From CAYMND01 sp964465065 (lineage in GTDB: Bacteria; Acidobacteriota; Aminicenantia; UBA2199): 61,903 nucleotides of DNA. The stretch covers positions 1 through 61,903 of the forward strand of contig CAYXHZ010000014.1 in the NCBI GenBank assembly GCA_964465065.1. Direction: 5' to 3'. The first letter of the stretch is position 1. Each line of letters starts with the position of its first letter. This document shows, in pieces, positions 44,949 through 53,592 of the stretch. The position numbers and the translations under genes are program-made. A model generated the notes under the pieces. That model ran no database searches, was not told where the DNA came from, and saw only the letters and a list, made by a program, of their open reading frames with translations.

Positions 44949-47383
44949 CCCCAGAACAATTATTATACCTAGTACAAAACCCCCACAATTACACCGGCCA
45001 GGAGATCAACCGTTCCGGAAATTCTTTTTCCCCGAACAAAATCAATGTCTGCCTGGTGTTCCCCGATACCTACGAGATCGGCATGAGCCACCAGGGAATC
45101 AAATTACTCTATCAATTGCTGAATTCCCTGCCCCAAGTAAATGCCGAACGCTGCTTTTTACCGGATCCGCAATCCTTGCCGCTGTTTAAAAGCAATCATG
45201 TCCCCCTGTTTTCATTGGAGAGCAGGACCCAGCTCGCCTCATTCGACCTGATTGCCTTCAGTCTGCTCAGCGAGTTGTCTTTCACCAATCTTCTGGCCGT
45301 CCTCGACCTGGCAAACATCCCCTTGCACTCTACTGATCGAAGTCAATTTCCCCTGGTCGCTGCTGGCGGAATATCGGCTATCAACCCTGAACCATTGCGA
45401 CAGTTCATCGATTTTTTCGCTTTCGGAGACGGCGAAATTTTATTTCCGGAAATCATCGACACCGTTTCCCGTTGTAAAGAACTGGAGAACCGAAAAGACC
45501 GTTGTCTGCAAGAATTGGATCAGCTGGAAGGCTTTTATGTTCCGAAATTCTACCCCACAGCGGCTCAAGGACCCTTTTTTGTCCCCGACACAAAGGGAAG
45601 AATCATCAAAAAACGATACTTGAGAAATATTGACAAACAGGAACCGCTTTCGACATCCGCCATCGTTCCTTTGGGACAAGTCGTTTTCGATCGTCTGGAC
45701 ATAGAAGTCGCCAGAGGCTGTCCCAACTCCTGTCATTTCTGTCAGGCACGAAACTACTATGCACCGTTTCGGTATAAAAACGGGGACATGGTTTTACGGC
45801 AGATCGAAAACACTTTGAAAAAAACCGGATTCGACACCCTTTCCCTGGCATCGCTGAGCACCGGCGATCATCCCGATTTACCGGATATCCTGTCCAAAAT
45901 CGATGCAGTTTTACCTCCTTGCACCGCCTTTTCATTTCCCTCGCTGCGGCCGCGGACTTTGTCGGATCAAATGCTGAAAACGCTTTCAAAATACCGGCGC
46001 ACCGGTCTGACCATCGTCCCGGAAGCCGGCAGTGAGCGCCTGCGGCGAATAATTGGCAAAGAAGTCACCGATGCAGAAATTCTGACCGCAGTCGGTAACG
46101 CGATACAAAACGGATGGCAAAAAATCAAATTGTATTTCATGATCGGCTTACCGACTGAAAACGACGATGACATTTTGGCCATAGCCGAATTGATCAAAGC
46201 CATTCTGAAGCAAGCCCAGTCTTTGAAAAGTAAAATCGACTTGACCCTATCTTTTTCCACCTTTGTACCCAAACCCCACACTCCGTTCCAATGGTCGAGC
46301 CGACTGGACAGCATGGAAGCAAAAAGACGCTTGAACCTGATCAAATCGCAGCTGAACTTGTCGAAATTCATCAAATTCGACTTCCATTCTCTCGAAAAAG
46401 GGATGGTTGAAACCATCATCAGCCGCGGAGACCAACGCGTTGGGACCTTCCTGTATGAAGCCTATCAAGCCGGAGAGATTTTCACCGCCTGGGATTTTTC
46501 TTTTCACCCCGAGATCTGGCTTGATTTAATTCACAAACACCAGCTCGCTTTCTTGTTAAAAGAAATCTCCTGCGAAACCCAGTTACCCTGGTCATTCATC
46601 GAGATCAATCAGGCCCAGACCATCCTCAAACGCGAATATTTGAAAGCCATCACCGCAACGGACAATCCCGGGTACTGCTCGAAAGGCTGCCAGGCCTGCG
46701 GTCTCTGCCTTTCATTTCAAGATCAGATATCTCCCACTCCTCCGCTGCCAAACCCACCGATTTTACCAAGCGCCGCAGAACCTGCGCCCCCGGAAGCGCC
46801 ATCTTTCCGGATCAGATTGTTCTATGAAAAACGGGGGGATTTCCGCTTTTTCCCACATCTGACCATGCAAAAATACCTGGAGCGGATCATCCGGATTTCC
46901 ATGATACCCTTCCGCTTCTCGGAAGGTTTTCATCCGCGAATCAAAATGGCCATGCTCCCCCCCTTACCGGTCTTTGCCGAAAGTTTTCACGAATGTATAG
47001 AACTGAGCCTGTCAGGCGATATGAGCCCACAGACAATCCTTGACAAACTGAACCAGGTTGACTGCCCGTTGAAATTTTTCCGAGCGCTTAAACTTGACGA
47101 CCAATCGCCGTCTTTGATGAAAGATCTCCGGGAGATGACTTTCTCTTTTTCTGGACCGGTCAACCCCGAATCCTTGGTTGCCTTGTCGATCGAACTGCAA
47201 TCAGTCGATTCGTTCAACTACCAAAAAGACCTGTTGACTTGGCATGTCGGCTGCAAACAGGATATTGCCGCCCAGTTCGGAAAAACCTACAAAATCATTG
47301 ACCCCGAGCGCCGGCATACCCGTTATTTGTCCCGAATCGCCCTGTCGTTTCATTCTGAAACCGGAATGGAGTCGGGCGTATGA
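44945..47383 (+). CDS. B12-binding-like radical SAM protein fused to DUF2344
   Basis: An 812-residue fusion. Residues 1-230 resemble the B12-binding-like N-domain of the TIGR03960 family (VFPDTYEIGMSHQG, VAAGGISAINPEP). The radical SAM domain follows, with CPNSCHFC and VPEAGSERLRRIIGK. After a Cys-rich turn (YCSKGCQACGLC) and a Pro-rich linker, residues from about 620 form the DUF2344 domain (KRGDFRFFPHLTMQKYLERIIR, PFRFSEGFHPRIKMAML). The two parts are separate genes or fused in different bacteria; the reaction is unknown, though genomic company with RNA genes suggests an RNA target. It overlaps rodA as ATGA. Confidence 0.88.
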   Translation: MTPEQLLYLVQNPHNYTGQEINRSGNSFSPNKINVCLVFPDTYEIGMSHQGIKLLYQLLNSLPQVNAERCFLPDPQSLPLFKSNHVPLFSLESRTQLASFDLIAFSLLSELSFTNLLAVLDLANIPLHSTDRSQFPLVAAGGISAINPEPLRQFIDFFAFGDGEILFPEIIDTVSRCKELENRKDRCLQELDQLEGFYVPKFYPTAAQGPFFVPDTKGRIIKKRYLRNIDKQEPLSTSAIVPLGQVVFDRLDIEVARGCPNSCHFCQARNYYAPFRYKNGDMVLRQIENTLKKTGFDTLSLASLSTGDHPDLPDILSKIDAVLPPCTAFSFPSLRPRTLSDQMLKTLSKYRRTGLTIVPEAGSERLRRIIGKEVTDAEILTAVGNAIQNGWQKIKLYFMIGLPTENDDDILAIAELIKAILKQAQSLKSKIDLTLSFSTFVPKPHTPFQWSSRLDSMEAKRRLNLIKSQLNLSKFIKFDFHSLEKGMVETIISRGDQRVGTFLYEAYQAGEIFTAWDFSFHPEIWLDLIHKHQLAFLLKEISCETQLPWSFIEINQAQTILKREYLKAITATDNPGYCSKGCQACGLCLSFQDQISPTPPLPNPPILPSAAEPAPPEAPSFRIRLFYEKRGDFRFFPHLTMQKYLERIIRISMIPFRFSEGFHPRIKMAMLPPLPVFAESFHECIELSLSGDMSPQTILDKLNQVDCPLKFFRALKLDDQSPSLMKDLREMTFSFSGPVNPESLVALSIELQSVDSFNYQKDLLTWHVGCKQDIAAQFGKTYKIIDPERRHTRYLSRIALSFHSETGMESGV

Positions 47384-48150
47384 CGGCGCATGCGACAGTG
47401 ATCCAGTCGACGAGCAATGAAAGGTTGAAAGCCTTACTGAAGGACAACCAGTACATTTTTTTTGAAGGAAAGAAACTGTGCTCCGACATTCTAGCGCAGA
47501 GGAATCTGATTGTCGACCTTTTGATCGTGCTTCAGGAAAGTCCCAACCCCCTGCCTCTTCCCCATCCCGAACTGATCCGCGAGACCTGGCACGTCTCCAG
47601 ACCGGTTATGGCCAAAATAACCGAGCTGAAAACGATTCCAGACGTCATCATCGCCAGCAGATTCCGGCCGAAAAAAATCGATTTTACCAAGTGCAGGGCA
47701 CTTCTAGCACTTCTGGAAGTACAGGATCCAGGAAATGTCGGCACCTTGATCCGCACCGCTTGCGCGTTTGGCTTCGATGGCGTGGCCCAGATTGGCCCGT
47801 CAGTCAGCCTCAACAACCGAAAAATGATTCGTGCCGCCCAGAACGCCGTTTTTCAGATTCCGATTCAACATTTCGACAGCCTATCCAGCTTTACAATCAA
47901 GTGCAGGCACCATCGAATTGCCGTATACCTTTCCACCGCCAATGCCCGACAAAATCCGCTTGGCCCGGAAGAGATCATTCCTCCGTGTGCCATAGTCCTG
48001 GGCAACGAAGGATCCGGCTTCACCGCCGAAACCCTCTCCCAGTATCCATCGGTCAGGATCCCGCAACTGAATATGATCGAATCCCTGAACGTATCCATCA
48101 GCGGCAGCATCCTCATGCATGAGTTGAGAAAAAAGTGGGGCTACGAATAA
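47380..48150 (+). CDS. TrmH/SpoU-family RNA 2'-O-methyltransferase
   Basis: A 256-residue SPOUT methyltransferase. The N-terminal part (FFEGKKLCSDIL) is a substrate-binding L30e-like domain. The knot has motif 1 (VQDPGNVGTLIRTACAFG), motif 2 (ALVLGNEGSG-like VLGNEGSGF) and motif 3 (IPQLNMIESLNVSISGSIL). It probably methylates rRNA or tRNA ribose; the site is not deducible. Coupled by ATGA to the gene upstream and 1 base from queH. Confidence 0.9.
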   Translation: MTAHATVIQSTSNERLKALLKDNQYIFFEGKKLCSDILAQRNLIVDLLIVLQESPNPLPLPHPELIRETWHVSRPVMAKITELKTIPDVIIASRFRPKKIDFTKCRALLALLEVQDPGNVGTLIRTACAFGFDGVAQIGPSVSLNNRKMIRAAQNAVFQIPIQHFDSLSSFTIKCRHHRIAVYLSTANARQNPLGPEEIIPPCAIVLGNEGSGFTAETLSQYPSVRIPQLNMIESLNVSISGSILMHELRKKWGYE

Positions 48151-48151
48151 A

Positions 48152-48715
48152 ATGTCCGGCCGCAACCTTCTACTGCACTGCTGCTGCGGACCCTGCTCAG
48201 CTTTGGTCTGGCAGGAACTCCTCGACCAGTTTGATGCAGTCAGTGCCTTTTTCTTCAACCCCAACATTCAGCCTGAGACTGAATATCAACTCCGCTTGCA
48301 AGCCATGAACACCGTCGGCGACAGACTTGGCGCCCCATTGATAGTCGACTGTACAGGCGATCAGGAATGGCAGGCGCTCACGGATCCGTTTCAAACGGAA
48401 CCTGAAGGTGGCAAACGTTGCCAGGAATGCTTCCGTTACCGTCTGAAGAAAACGTTCGACAATGCGCTCGACCTCGGCTTTCAAACGGTAGCAACGACTT
48501 TGACCGTAAGCCGTTTCAAAAATTCAAAGACAATTCTGGCCATCGGCCAAGACCTGTCCAGGCAATACGGAATCACATTCCTAGCCAGAGACTTCAAAAA
48601 AGCCAATGGCAGCTTGAGGGCCGACCAAAAAGCCAGAGAATGGCATTTGTACCGACAAAATTACTGCGGTTGCCAGTATTCCAAACTGGCAAGAGAGCAA
48701 AAGCTCATTCGCTGA
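48152..48715 (+). CDS. queH: Epoxyqueuosine reductase QueH
   Basis: QueH carries out the last step of queuosine synthesis in tRNA, replacing cobalamin-dependent QueG. The 187-residue protein has LLHCCCGPCS (Cys10, 11, 12, 15), RCQECFRYRL and the C-terminal YCGCQYS, the cysteine-rich motifs of this family (DUF208). It ends the plus-strand operon and its last 11 bases overlap the end of relA/spoT on the other strand. No other queuosine gene is in the window. Confidence 0.92.
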   Translation: MSGRNLLLHCCCGPCSALVWQELLDQFDAVSAFFFNPNIQPETEYQLRLQAMNTVGDRLGAPLIVDCTGDQEWQALTDPFQTEPEGGKRCQECFRYRLKKTFDNALDLGFQTVATTLTVSRFKNSKTILAIGQDLSRQYGITFLARDFKKANGSLRADQKAREWHLYRQNYCGCQYSKLAREQKLIR

Positions 48716-50855
48716 TCACCTTGCGACGGATTACCGACAAAACCCCTTTGGTGCCCACAAAGTCGTTGTAGATTTTTTGCAACTGTTCAGTGTTGAGTAC
48801 ATCAAAAACCATTTTCACCTTGGCGACGTTTTGGCTGATGCGTTCCTGTGAAATGGTTTTGATGTTCGATTTATGCTTGGCGGTGACTCCGGTCACTTTG
48901 CTCAGCATCCCCGGCTTATCGGAAACAATCAGTTCAAAACGGACCAGGAATACATGGGTATTGTTTTCGACCCAGGTGACGCTTTTCAAGCGAGTAGACA
49001 TGACGTCTGCCACCTTGGCACAATTATGGCGATGGATCACCAAGCCCCGCTTCTGCGTGATATATCCAACGATCTGATCCCCTTTAATGGGTGCGCAACA
49101 TCTGGCAAAAGTGATATCGATATCGCTGTAGCCTTCAACGGAAACGAGTTTGTAGTTGCTGTCGCCACGAGGGTTTCTGACAGGTTCCTTGCTGATCGCA
49201 GGGGTCGGTATTTCCGGGAATACTTTCTTGATGAACAGCTTGTCGAAAATCTTCTTTGACGAGCCAATCTCACGATAAAAGGTTTCCAGATCCGGAAAAT
49301 GGGCCTTTTTTATTCTATCCTCCAGCTCGGTCTCGCTGATTTTCAGTGAATGTTTCTGTTTTACCGTCCGCAAAAATTTCACCCACAAGCGGCGGCCTCT
49401 TTCCTCAGCCATCACATTTTCCTGGCGTTGCAAATGGGCGATGATTTTCTTTCTGGCCCGGGTGGTGATGGTGAACTTGAGCCAATCTGCCGTTGGACTT
49501 GACTTTTTGTCGGTGATGATTTCCACCACATCCCCTGAATTCAACACCGTTCGCAGAGGCACCATCTGTTCATTGACAATGGCGCTCTTGCAATGTCTTC
49601 CCACCTGACTGTGGATGGCAAACGCAAAATCAATGGCAGAAGAGCCGGCCTTGAGATTGATCACTTTACCTTTCGGTGTAAAAACGTATATTTCGTTGGG
49701 TGTCAGCTCTCCCTTCACCAAAGACAGGAAATCCTTGGGATTCGGATTGTTCCGATGCGCCTCGATCATGTCGCGGAACCATTGCAAACGCTGGTCATTC
49801 TCCAGGAAGGAGATGCCTTCCTTGTAACGCCAATGCGCGGCGATGCCCTCCTCGGCAATTTTGTCCATTTCCGGTGTTCTGATCTGGACCTCGAACTTGA
49901 TTCCCTGTCTGGTAATGACCGTGGTATGAAGAGACTGGTAGCCGTTGGCTTTGGGTGCCGTGATGAAATCGCGCAAGCGCGAAGGAATATACTGCCAGAG
50001 GGCATTGTGGTGAATGCCGTTCAGAATCGCATAGCAGTTGGCGATGGAATCGGTGGTGATCCGCAGCGCCAGTAGATCGTAAACCTGGTGCAGACTGATG
50101 TTCTGCCTGACCAGCTTTCTGTATATCGAAATCTCCCGTTTCATCCGATAGGTGATGCTGCCCGGAATGCTCAGCTCGCCGAGAAGCCGCTGCAAGGCGT
50201 CGTGCATCTCCTGCAATCTTTCGTCGGCCCATTTTTTTTGATTGCTCAACTCTTTGCTGATCTGGGCATACTCCTCCGGAAAAGCGTACGGGAAGGCAAT
50301 ATCCTCCAGATCCATCTTGATTTTTCCCATACCAAGTCGATAGGCGATCGGCGCGTAAATCTCCAGCGTTTCACGGGCAATCCGCTGCTGTTTCTGCTGA
50401 GGAAAAACCGACAGAGTCTTCAGGTTGTGTAGCCGGTCCGCCAGTTTGATCAGAATCACCCGGACATCGTTGGTCATGGCGATGATCATCTTTTTCAGCG
50501 TTTCGGCCTTGGCGTTTTCCACATCGAAATCGGGAAGCTTTGATATTTTCGTGACACCCCAGACAATATTGGCTACCTCTTCGCCGAACAGACGATTGAT
50601 CTCTTCAATCGTATAGTCCGTATCTTCGACCACATCGTGCAGCAGTGAAGCCGAAATGGAGATTTCGTCGAGCTTCATGTCCGCCAGCGTAGCGGCAACC
50701 TCCAGAGGATGGACTATATACGGTTCATCGGATACCCGTCTCTGATTGATGTGGGCGTCGGCGGCAACCGAATAGGCTTTTTTCAACAACTCGGTATTGG
50801 CATCCGGATGGTAACTCAGAATTTTTTCCTGCAGTTCAAAAAAGCGTTTAATCAT
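48705..50855 (-). CDS. Bifunctional (p)ppGpp synthetase/hydrolase (RelA/SpoT, Rel)
   Basis: A 716-residue long RSH protein controlling the stringent response. The HD hydrolase domain is intact (VHPLEVA, LLHDVVEDT with His73/Asp74, Glu77/Asp78). The synthetase domain has IPSRLRDFITAPKANGYQSLHTT-type sequence (RLRD in the RxKD position, typical of bifunctional enzymes) and FEVQIRTPEMDKIAEEGIAAHW. TGS (YVFTPKGKVINLKAGSSAIDFAF), a helical region with the RCCAPIKGD zinc-finger/CC segment and a C-terminal ACT domain follow. It is a single-gene unit. Confidence 0.95.
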   Translation of the reverse strand: MIKRFFELQEKILSYHPDANTELLKKAYSVAADAHINQRRVSDEPYIVHPLEVAATLADMKLDEISISASLLHDVVEDTDYTIEEINRLFGEEVANIVWGVTKISKLPDFDVENAKAETLKKMIIAMTNDVRVILIKLADRLHNLKTLSVFPQQKQQRIARETLEIYAPIAYRLGMGKIKMDLEDIAFPYAFPEEYAQISKELSNQKKWADERLQEMHDALQRLLGELSIPGSITYRMKREISIYRKLVRQNISLHQVYDLLALRITTDSIANCYAILNGIHHNALWQYIPSRLRDFITAPKANGYQSLHTTVITRQGIKFEVQIRTPEMDKIAEEGIAAHWRYKEGISFLENDQRLQWFRDMIEAHRNNPNPKDFLSLVKGELTPNEIYVFTPKGKVINLKAGSSAIDFAFAIHSQVGRHCKSAIVNEQMVPLRTVLNSGDVVEIITDKKSSPTADWLKFTITTRARKKIIAHLQRQENVMAEERGRRLWVKFLRTVKQKHSLKISETELEDRIKKAHFPDLETFYREIGSSKKIFDKLFIKKVFPEIPTPAISKEPVRNPRGDSNYKLVSVEGYSDIDITFARCCAPIKGDQIVGYITQKRGLVIHRHNCAKVADVMSTRLKSVTWVENNTHVFLVRFELIVSDKPGMLSKVTGVTAKHKSNIKTISQERISQNVAKVKMVFDVLNTEQLQKIYNDFVGTKGVLSVIRRKVISE

Positions 50856-50878
50856 TTGCTCTCTGTTATTTCCGTGTA

Positions 50879-50907
50879 TTTATAGTACAAACACCCGCTT
50901 TATTCAA
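50879..50907 (-). promoter_or_regulatory. Promoter of relA/spoT
   Basis: On the minus strand, TTGAAT (50907-50902) and TATAAA (50884-50879) are spaced by 17 bases, 23 bases before the start codon. Matches are four and five of six. Confidence 0.5.
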
Positions 50908-50995
50908 GCTCTCGATCCATTTATGCAATCTTCTCCCGTTTCCCGATCGTTAACCGACACCGGAAAATGAAGCCTTTCGATTCGGTGCCCGGCAT

Positions 50996-51025
50996 TTGAC
51001 AGTCTAAGCCGTAATACAGTAAAAT
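50996..51025 (+). promoter_or_regulatory. Promoter of the marR-hutH-M20 operon
   Basis: A perfect TTGACA (50996-51001) and TAAAAT (51020-51025) are 18 bases apart. The inferred start, about 51032, falls inside the first operator repeat. Confidence 0.65.
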
Positions 51026-51028
51026 TGT

Positions 51029-51050
51029 TTAGAGCTAACATTAGAGCTAA
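51029..51050 (+). promoter_or_regulatory. Tandem palindromic operator before the MarR gene
   Basis: Two identical copies of TTAGAGCTAA (51029-51038 and 51041-51050) repeat with a 12-base period. Each copy is itself an inverted repeat (TTAG-AG-CTAA). They lie between the -10 box and the ATG at 51057, covering the transcription start and ribosome-binding region, ideal for repression by the MarR-type protein encoded next. Confidence 0.7.
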
Positions 51051-51056
51051 ACCAAC

Positions 51057-52025
51057 ATGTATCATGAAGCGGGAACCTTGTTACTGGCTTCGCGGATGAA
51101 ACGGCTGGGCGACCGTCTGTTTTCGGAAATCACCCGGGCCTACAAAGGCCTGAACCTACCGTTCGAGCCCAGCTGGTTTCCGGTTTTTTACCTTCTGGAC
51201 AAAGAACAGCCGCACAGCGTATCCTCCATCGCCCGGGAAATGGGAGTAACGGACTCGGCGGTCAGCCAACTCATACGACAGCTGAAAGAACGCGACCTGA
51301 TCGGCATCGTAGCCAGCAACGAAGACAAACGGGCCGGGAGCATATATTTGTCTGCTGCCGGAAAAATCTTGCTCCGGCAAGTCAAACCGGTCTGGCAGGC
51401 CATTGAGTCCACGATCGAAGAGGCATTGATATCCGGTCGCCACGCCCCTTTTTTACTATATGCCATGGCAGAACTGGAAAATTCCCTCGACACCAGTAAC
51501 CTGGCCCGACAGATCAAGGATAAAGTCGAAATCTGCCGCCTCCAGGAAAGCTGCACCATCAGCTCCGACGCCTCGCGTTTTTCCGCCTGGATTGACGATC
51601 TCGTCCTGACCTTCACGATCAAACCGCACCCCAGCTGGCCCCGACCAGTGCAAATCGATCCCGACTGCAACGGCAAGTCACCCGGCGAGATTCGGCACCA
51701 TTTACTTCTGGACAACGACCGCCCGCTTGCCTTGCTGCTCTCCACCTTCGACCCCCAAAGCGGACAACCCGAACGTATCCTGTTCTGTGCATCACCCTGC
51801 CAGCCCGCCACAGCCGTAGAAGACTTCTTCTTGCGACAGTACTGCCGAAAACAGGCTCACCCGGTCGTTATCACAGTTCATCAAGACGACAAGGGTTTCT
51901 TATACCGCTTGCAAAAAATTGGCTGCAGTCTTTATCATTCACAAAACCAAAACAATCTGGATACAATCGACATGGTTTATTCTCCGATTCATCAGCCTAC
52001 ATCACAGGAGCAACAACATGGATGA
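51057..52025 (+). CDS. MarR-type regulator with long C-terminal extension
   Basis: A 322-residue protein. Residues 1-145 form a MarR-like winged helix-turn-helix, with VSSIAREMGVTDSAVSQLIRQLKERDLIGIVASNEDKRAGSIYLSAAGK-type order (recognition helix around SAVSQLIRQL, wing at DKRAG). MarR proteins usually end near 150; here another 170 residues follow, with predicted mixed alpha/beta character (LLSTFDPQSGQPERILFCASPC, HPVVITVHQDDKGFLYRLQKIG). That part may be a GNAT-like or ligand domain but shows no clear motif. The gene overlaps hutH by eight bases, so it probably controls that unit and itself. Confidence 0.8.
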   Translation: MYHEAGTLLLASRMKRLGDRLFSEITRAYKGLNLPFEPSWFPVFYLLDKEQPHSVSSIAREMGVTDSAVSQLIRQLKERDLIGIVASNEDKRAGSIYLSAAGKILLRQVKPVWQAIESTIEEALISGRHAPFLLYAMAELENSLDTSNLARQIKDKVEICRLQESCTISSDASRFSAWIDDLVLTFTIKPHPSWPRPVQIDPDCNGKSPGEIRHHLLLDNDRPLALLLSTFDPQSGQPERILFCASPCQPATAVEDFFLRQYCRKQAHPVVITVHQDDKGFLYRLQKIGCSLYHSQNQNNLDTIDMVYSPIHQPTSQEQQHG

Positions 52026-53592
52026 AGTAAAAACGTTCCGATACGGAATCGATCAGCTGACGCCCGGCCTGGCGCTGGACATCGCCAATGGCCGAGTGCA
52101 AGGTGTTTTAACCACCGAGGCGCGTCACAAAATCGTGAACAGTCAGAACCGGGTTCAGGAAATGGCCTATGGAGACATCCCGGTCTACGGCGTTAACACT
52201 GGTTTCGGTCCTTTATGCACTACACGCATTTCCGCACAGGACACGCAGGAACTGCAAGCGAACATTCTTAAAAGTCACAGTTGCGGTGTCGGCGTTACGG
52301 TCGACCCGATCATCGCCAAACTGATGCTCATCCTCAAGGCCCACGCCCTGTCTTTCGGCTTTTCCGGTATACGGGAACAGACCGTCGAAAGGATCATATG
52401 GCATATCGATAACGACATCATCCCGGCCGTTCCGGCCCAGGGTTCGGTCGGCGCTTCCGGTGACCTGGCCCCACTGGCCCACCTGTTCTTGCCTTTACTT
52501 GGTTTGGGATTCATCCTCGCGGGGCAATCGCAGCAACCTGCACAACAGGTTTTGTCCAGTTTATCCATGCCTCCGCTAAAATTGGGCCCCAAAGAAGGCC
52601 TGGCCCTGATAAACGGCACCCAATTCATGGCTGCACACGCCATTTGGGGATTGTACCGCATGCAGCGGGCGCTCGACTTGGCCGATATTGCCGGAGCCAT
52701 GACTTTGGACGCGCTGTTGGGTTCGATCCGACCATTTCATCAGGACCTGCATCAACTTCGTCCGCACAGCGGCCAAATATTGGTTGCCAATCGCCTGAAA
52801 AACCTGCTGGCAGGATCCGAACTGGTCGAATCTCACCGAAGCTGTGCCAAGGTACAGGATCCCTACTCACTGCGTTGCATGCCGCAGATCCATGGCGCAT
52901 CCAGGAACGCCTGGCTGCATTTAAAAGACATCACTCTCACCGAGATCAATTCGGTTACCGACAATCCGATCATTCTCGAAAACGGAGAATCGGTCAGCGG
53001 TGGCAATTTCCACGGCCAACCGATCGCCTTACCGCTGGATTACGCCACTCTCGCTTCCAGCGAGCTCGGAAACGTTTCGGACCGGCGTCTGTACCTGCTG
53101 CTACACGGCGACGGAGACGCGCTGCCGAAATTTTTAATCCGGAACAGCGGACTTCATTCCGGATTCATGATCCTACAATATACCAGTGCGGCGCTGGCCA
53201 GCGAGAATAAAACTCTATGCATGCCGGCATCGGCGGATTCCATCCCGACCTCTTTGGGCCAGGAAGACCATGTCAGCATGGGCTCGATCGCCTCCAGAAA
53301 ATTAAACCGCGTGCTCGACAACCTCGAACAGATCCTGGCCATTGAGTTGCTCAGCGCGGCCCAGGCGCTGGATTTCCGATCGCCATTGAAAACTTCGGCG
53401 CTGCTCGAGTCCATCCACAAGCTGATCCGTGCCAAGGTCGAACACGCCGAACGCGACAAAATCTTTGCCGAGGATATCGCCAAGGTGCACTGCTTAATTG
53501 CTGAAAACCATTTAACCGCCTTCGTACAGAGCGAGTGCAAGCGCCAAGGGATCCAGCTCGATGGCGACCAAAGCGAACTATACACACTGTAA
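52018..53592 (+). CDS. hutH: Histidine ammonia-lyase
   Basis: Removes ammonia from L-histidine to give urocanate, using the self-made MIO electrophile. The 524-residue protein has the MIO triad Ala146-Ser147-Gly148 in SVGASGDLAPLAH, YGVNTGFGPLC (catalytic Tyr loop), GLALINGTQ and VTDNPI. The LCTTRIS...LQANILKSHSCGVG stretch is like Bacteroidetes-type HutH. Related tyrosine or phenylalanine lyases share the fold; HutH is favoured by this stretch, not proven. AGGAG precedes the ATG. No hutU, hutI or hutG is visible. Confidence 0.86.
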   Translation: MDEVKTFRYGIDQLTPGLALDIANGRVQGVLTTEARHKIVNSQNRVQEMAYGDIPVYGVNTGFGPLCTTRISAQDTQELQANILKSHSCGVGVTVDPIIAKLMLILKAHALSFGFSGIREQTVERIIWHIDNDIIPAVPAQGSVGASGDLAPLAHLFLPLLGLGFILAGQSQQPAQQVLSSLSMPPLKLGPKEGLALINGTQFMAAHAIWGLYRMQRALDLADIAGAMTLDALLGSIRPFHQDLHQLRPHSGQILVANRLKNLLAGSELVESHRSCAKVQDPYSLRCMPQIHGASRNAWLHLKDITLTEINSVTDNPIILENGESVSGGNFHGQPIALPLDYATLASSELGNVSDRRLYLLLHGDGDALPKFLIRNSGLHSGFMILQYTSAALASENKTLCMPASADSIPTSLGQEDHVSMGSIASRKLNRVLDNLEQILAIELLSAAQALDFRSPLKTSALLESIHKLIRAKVEHAERDKIFAEDIAKVHCLIAENHLTAFVQSECKRQGIQLDGDQSELYTL

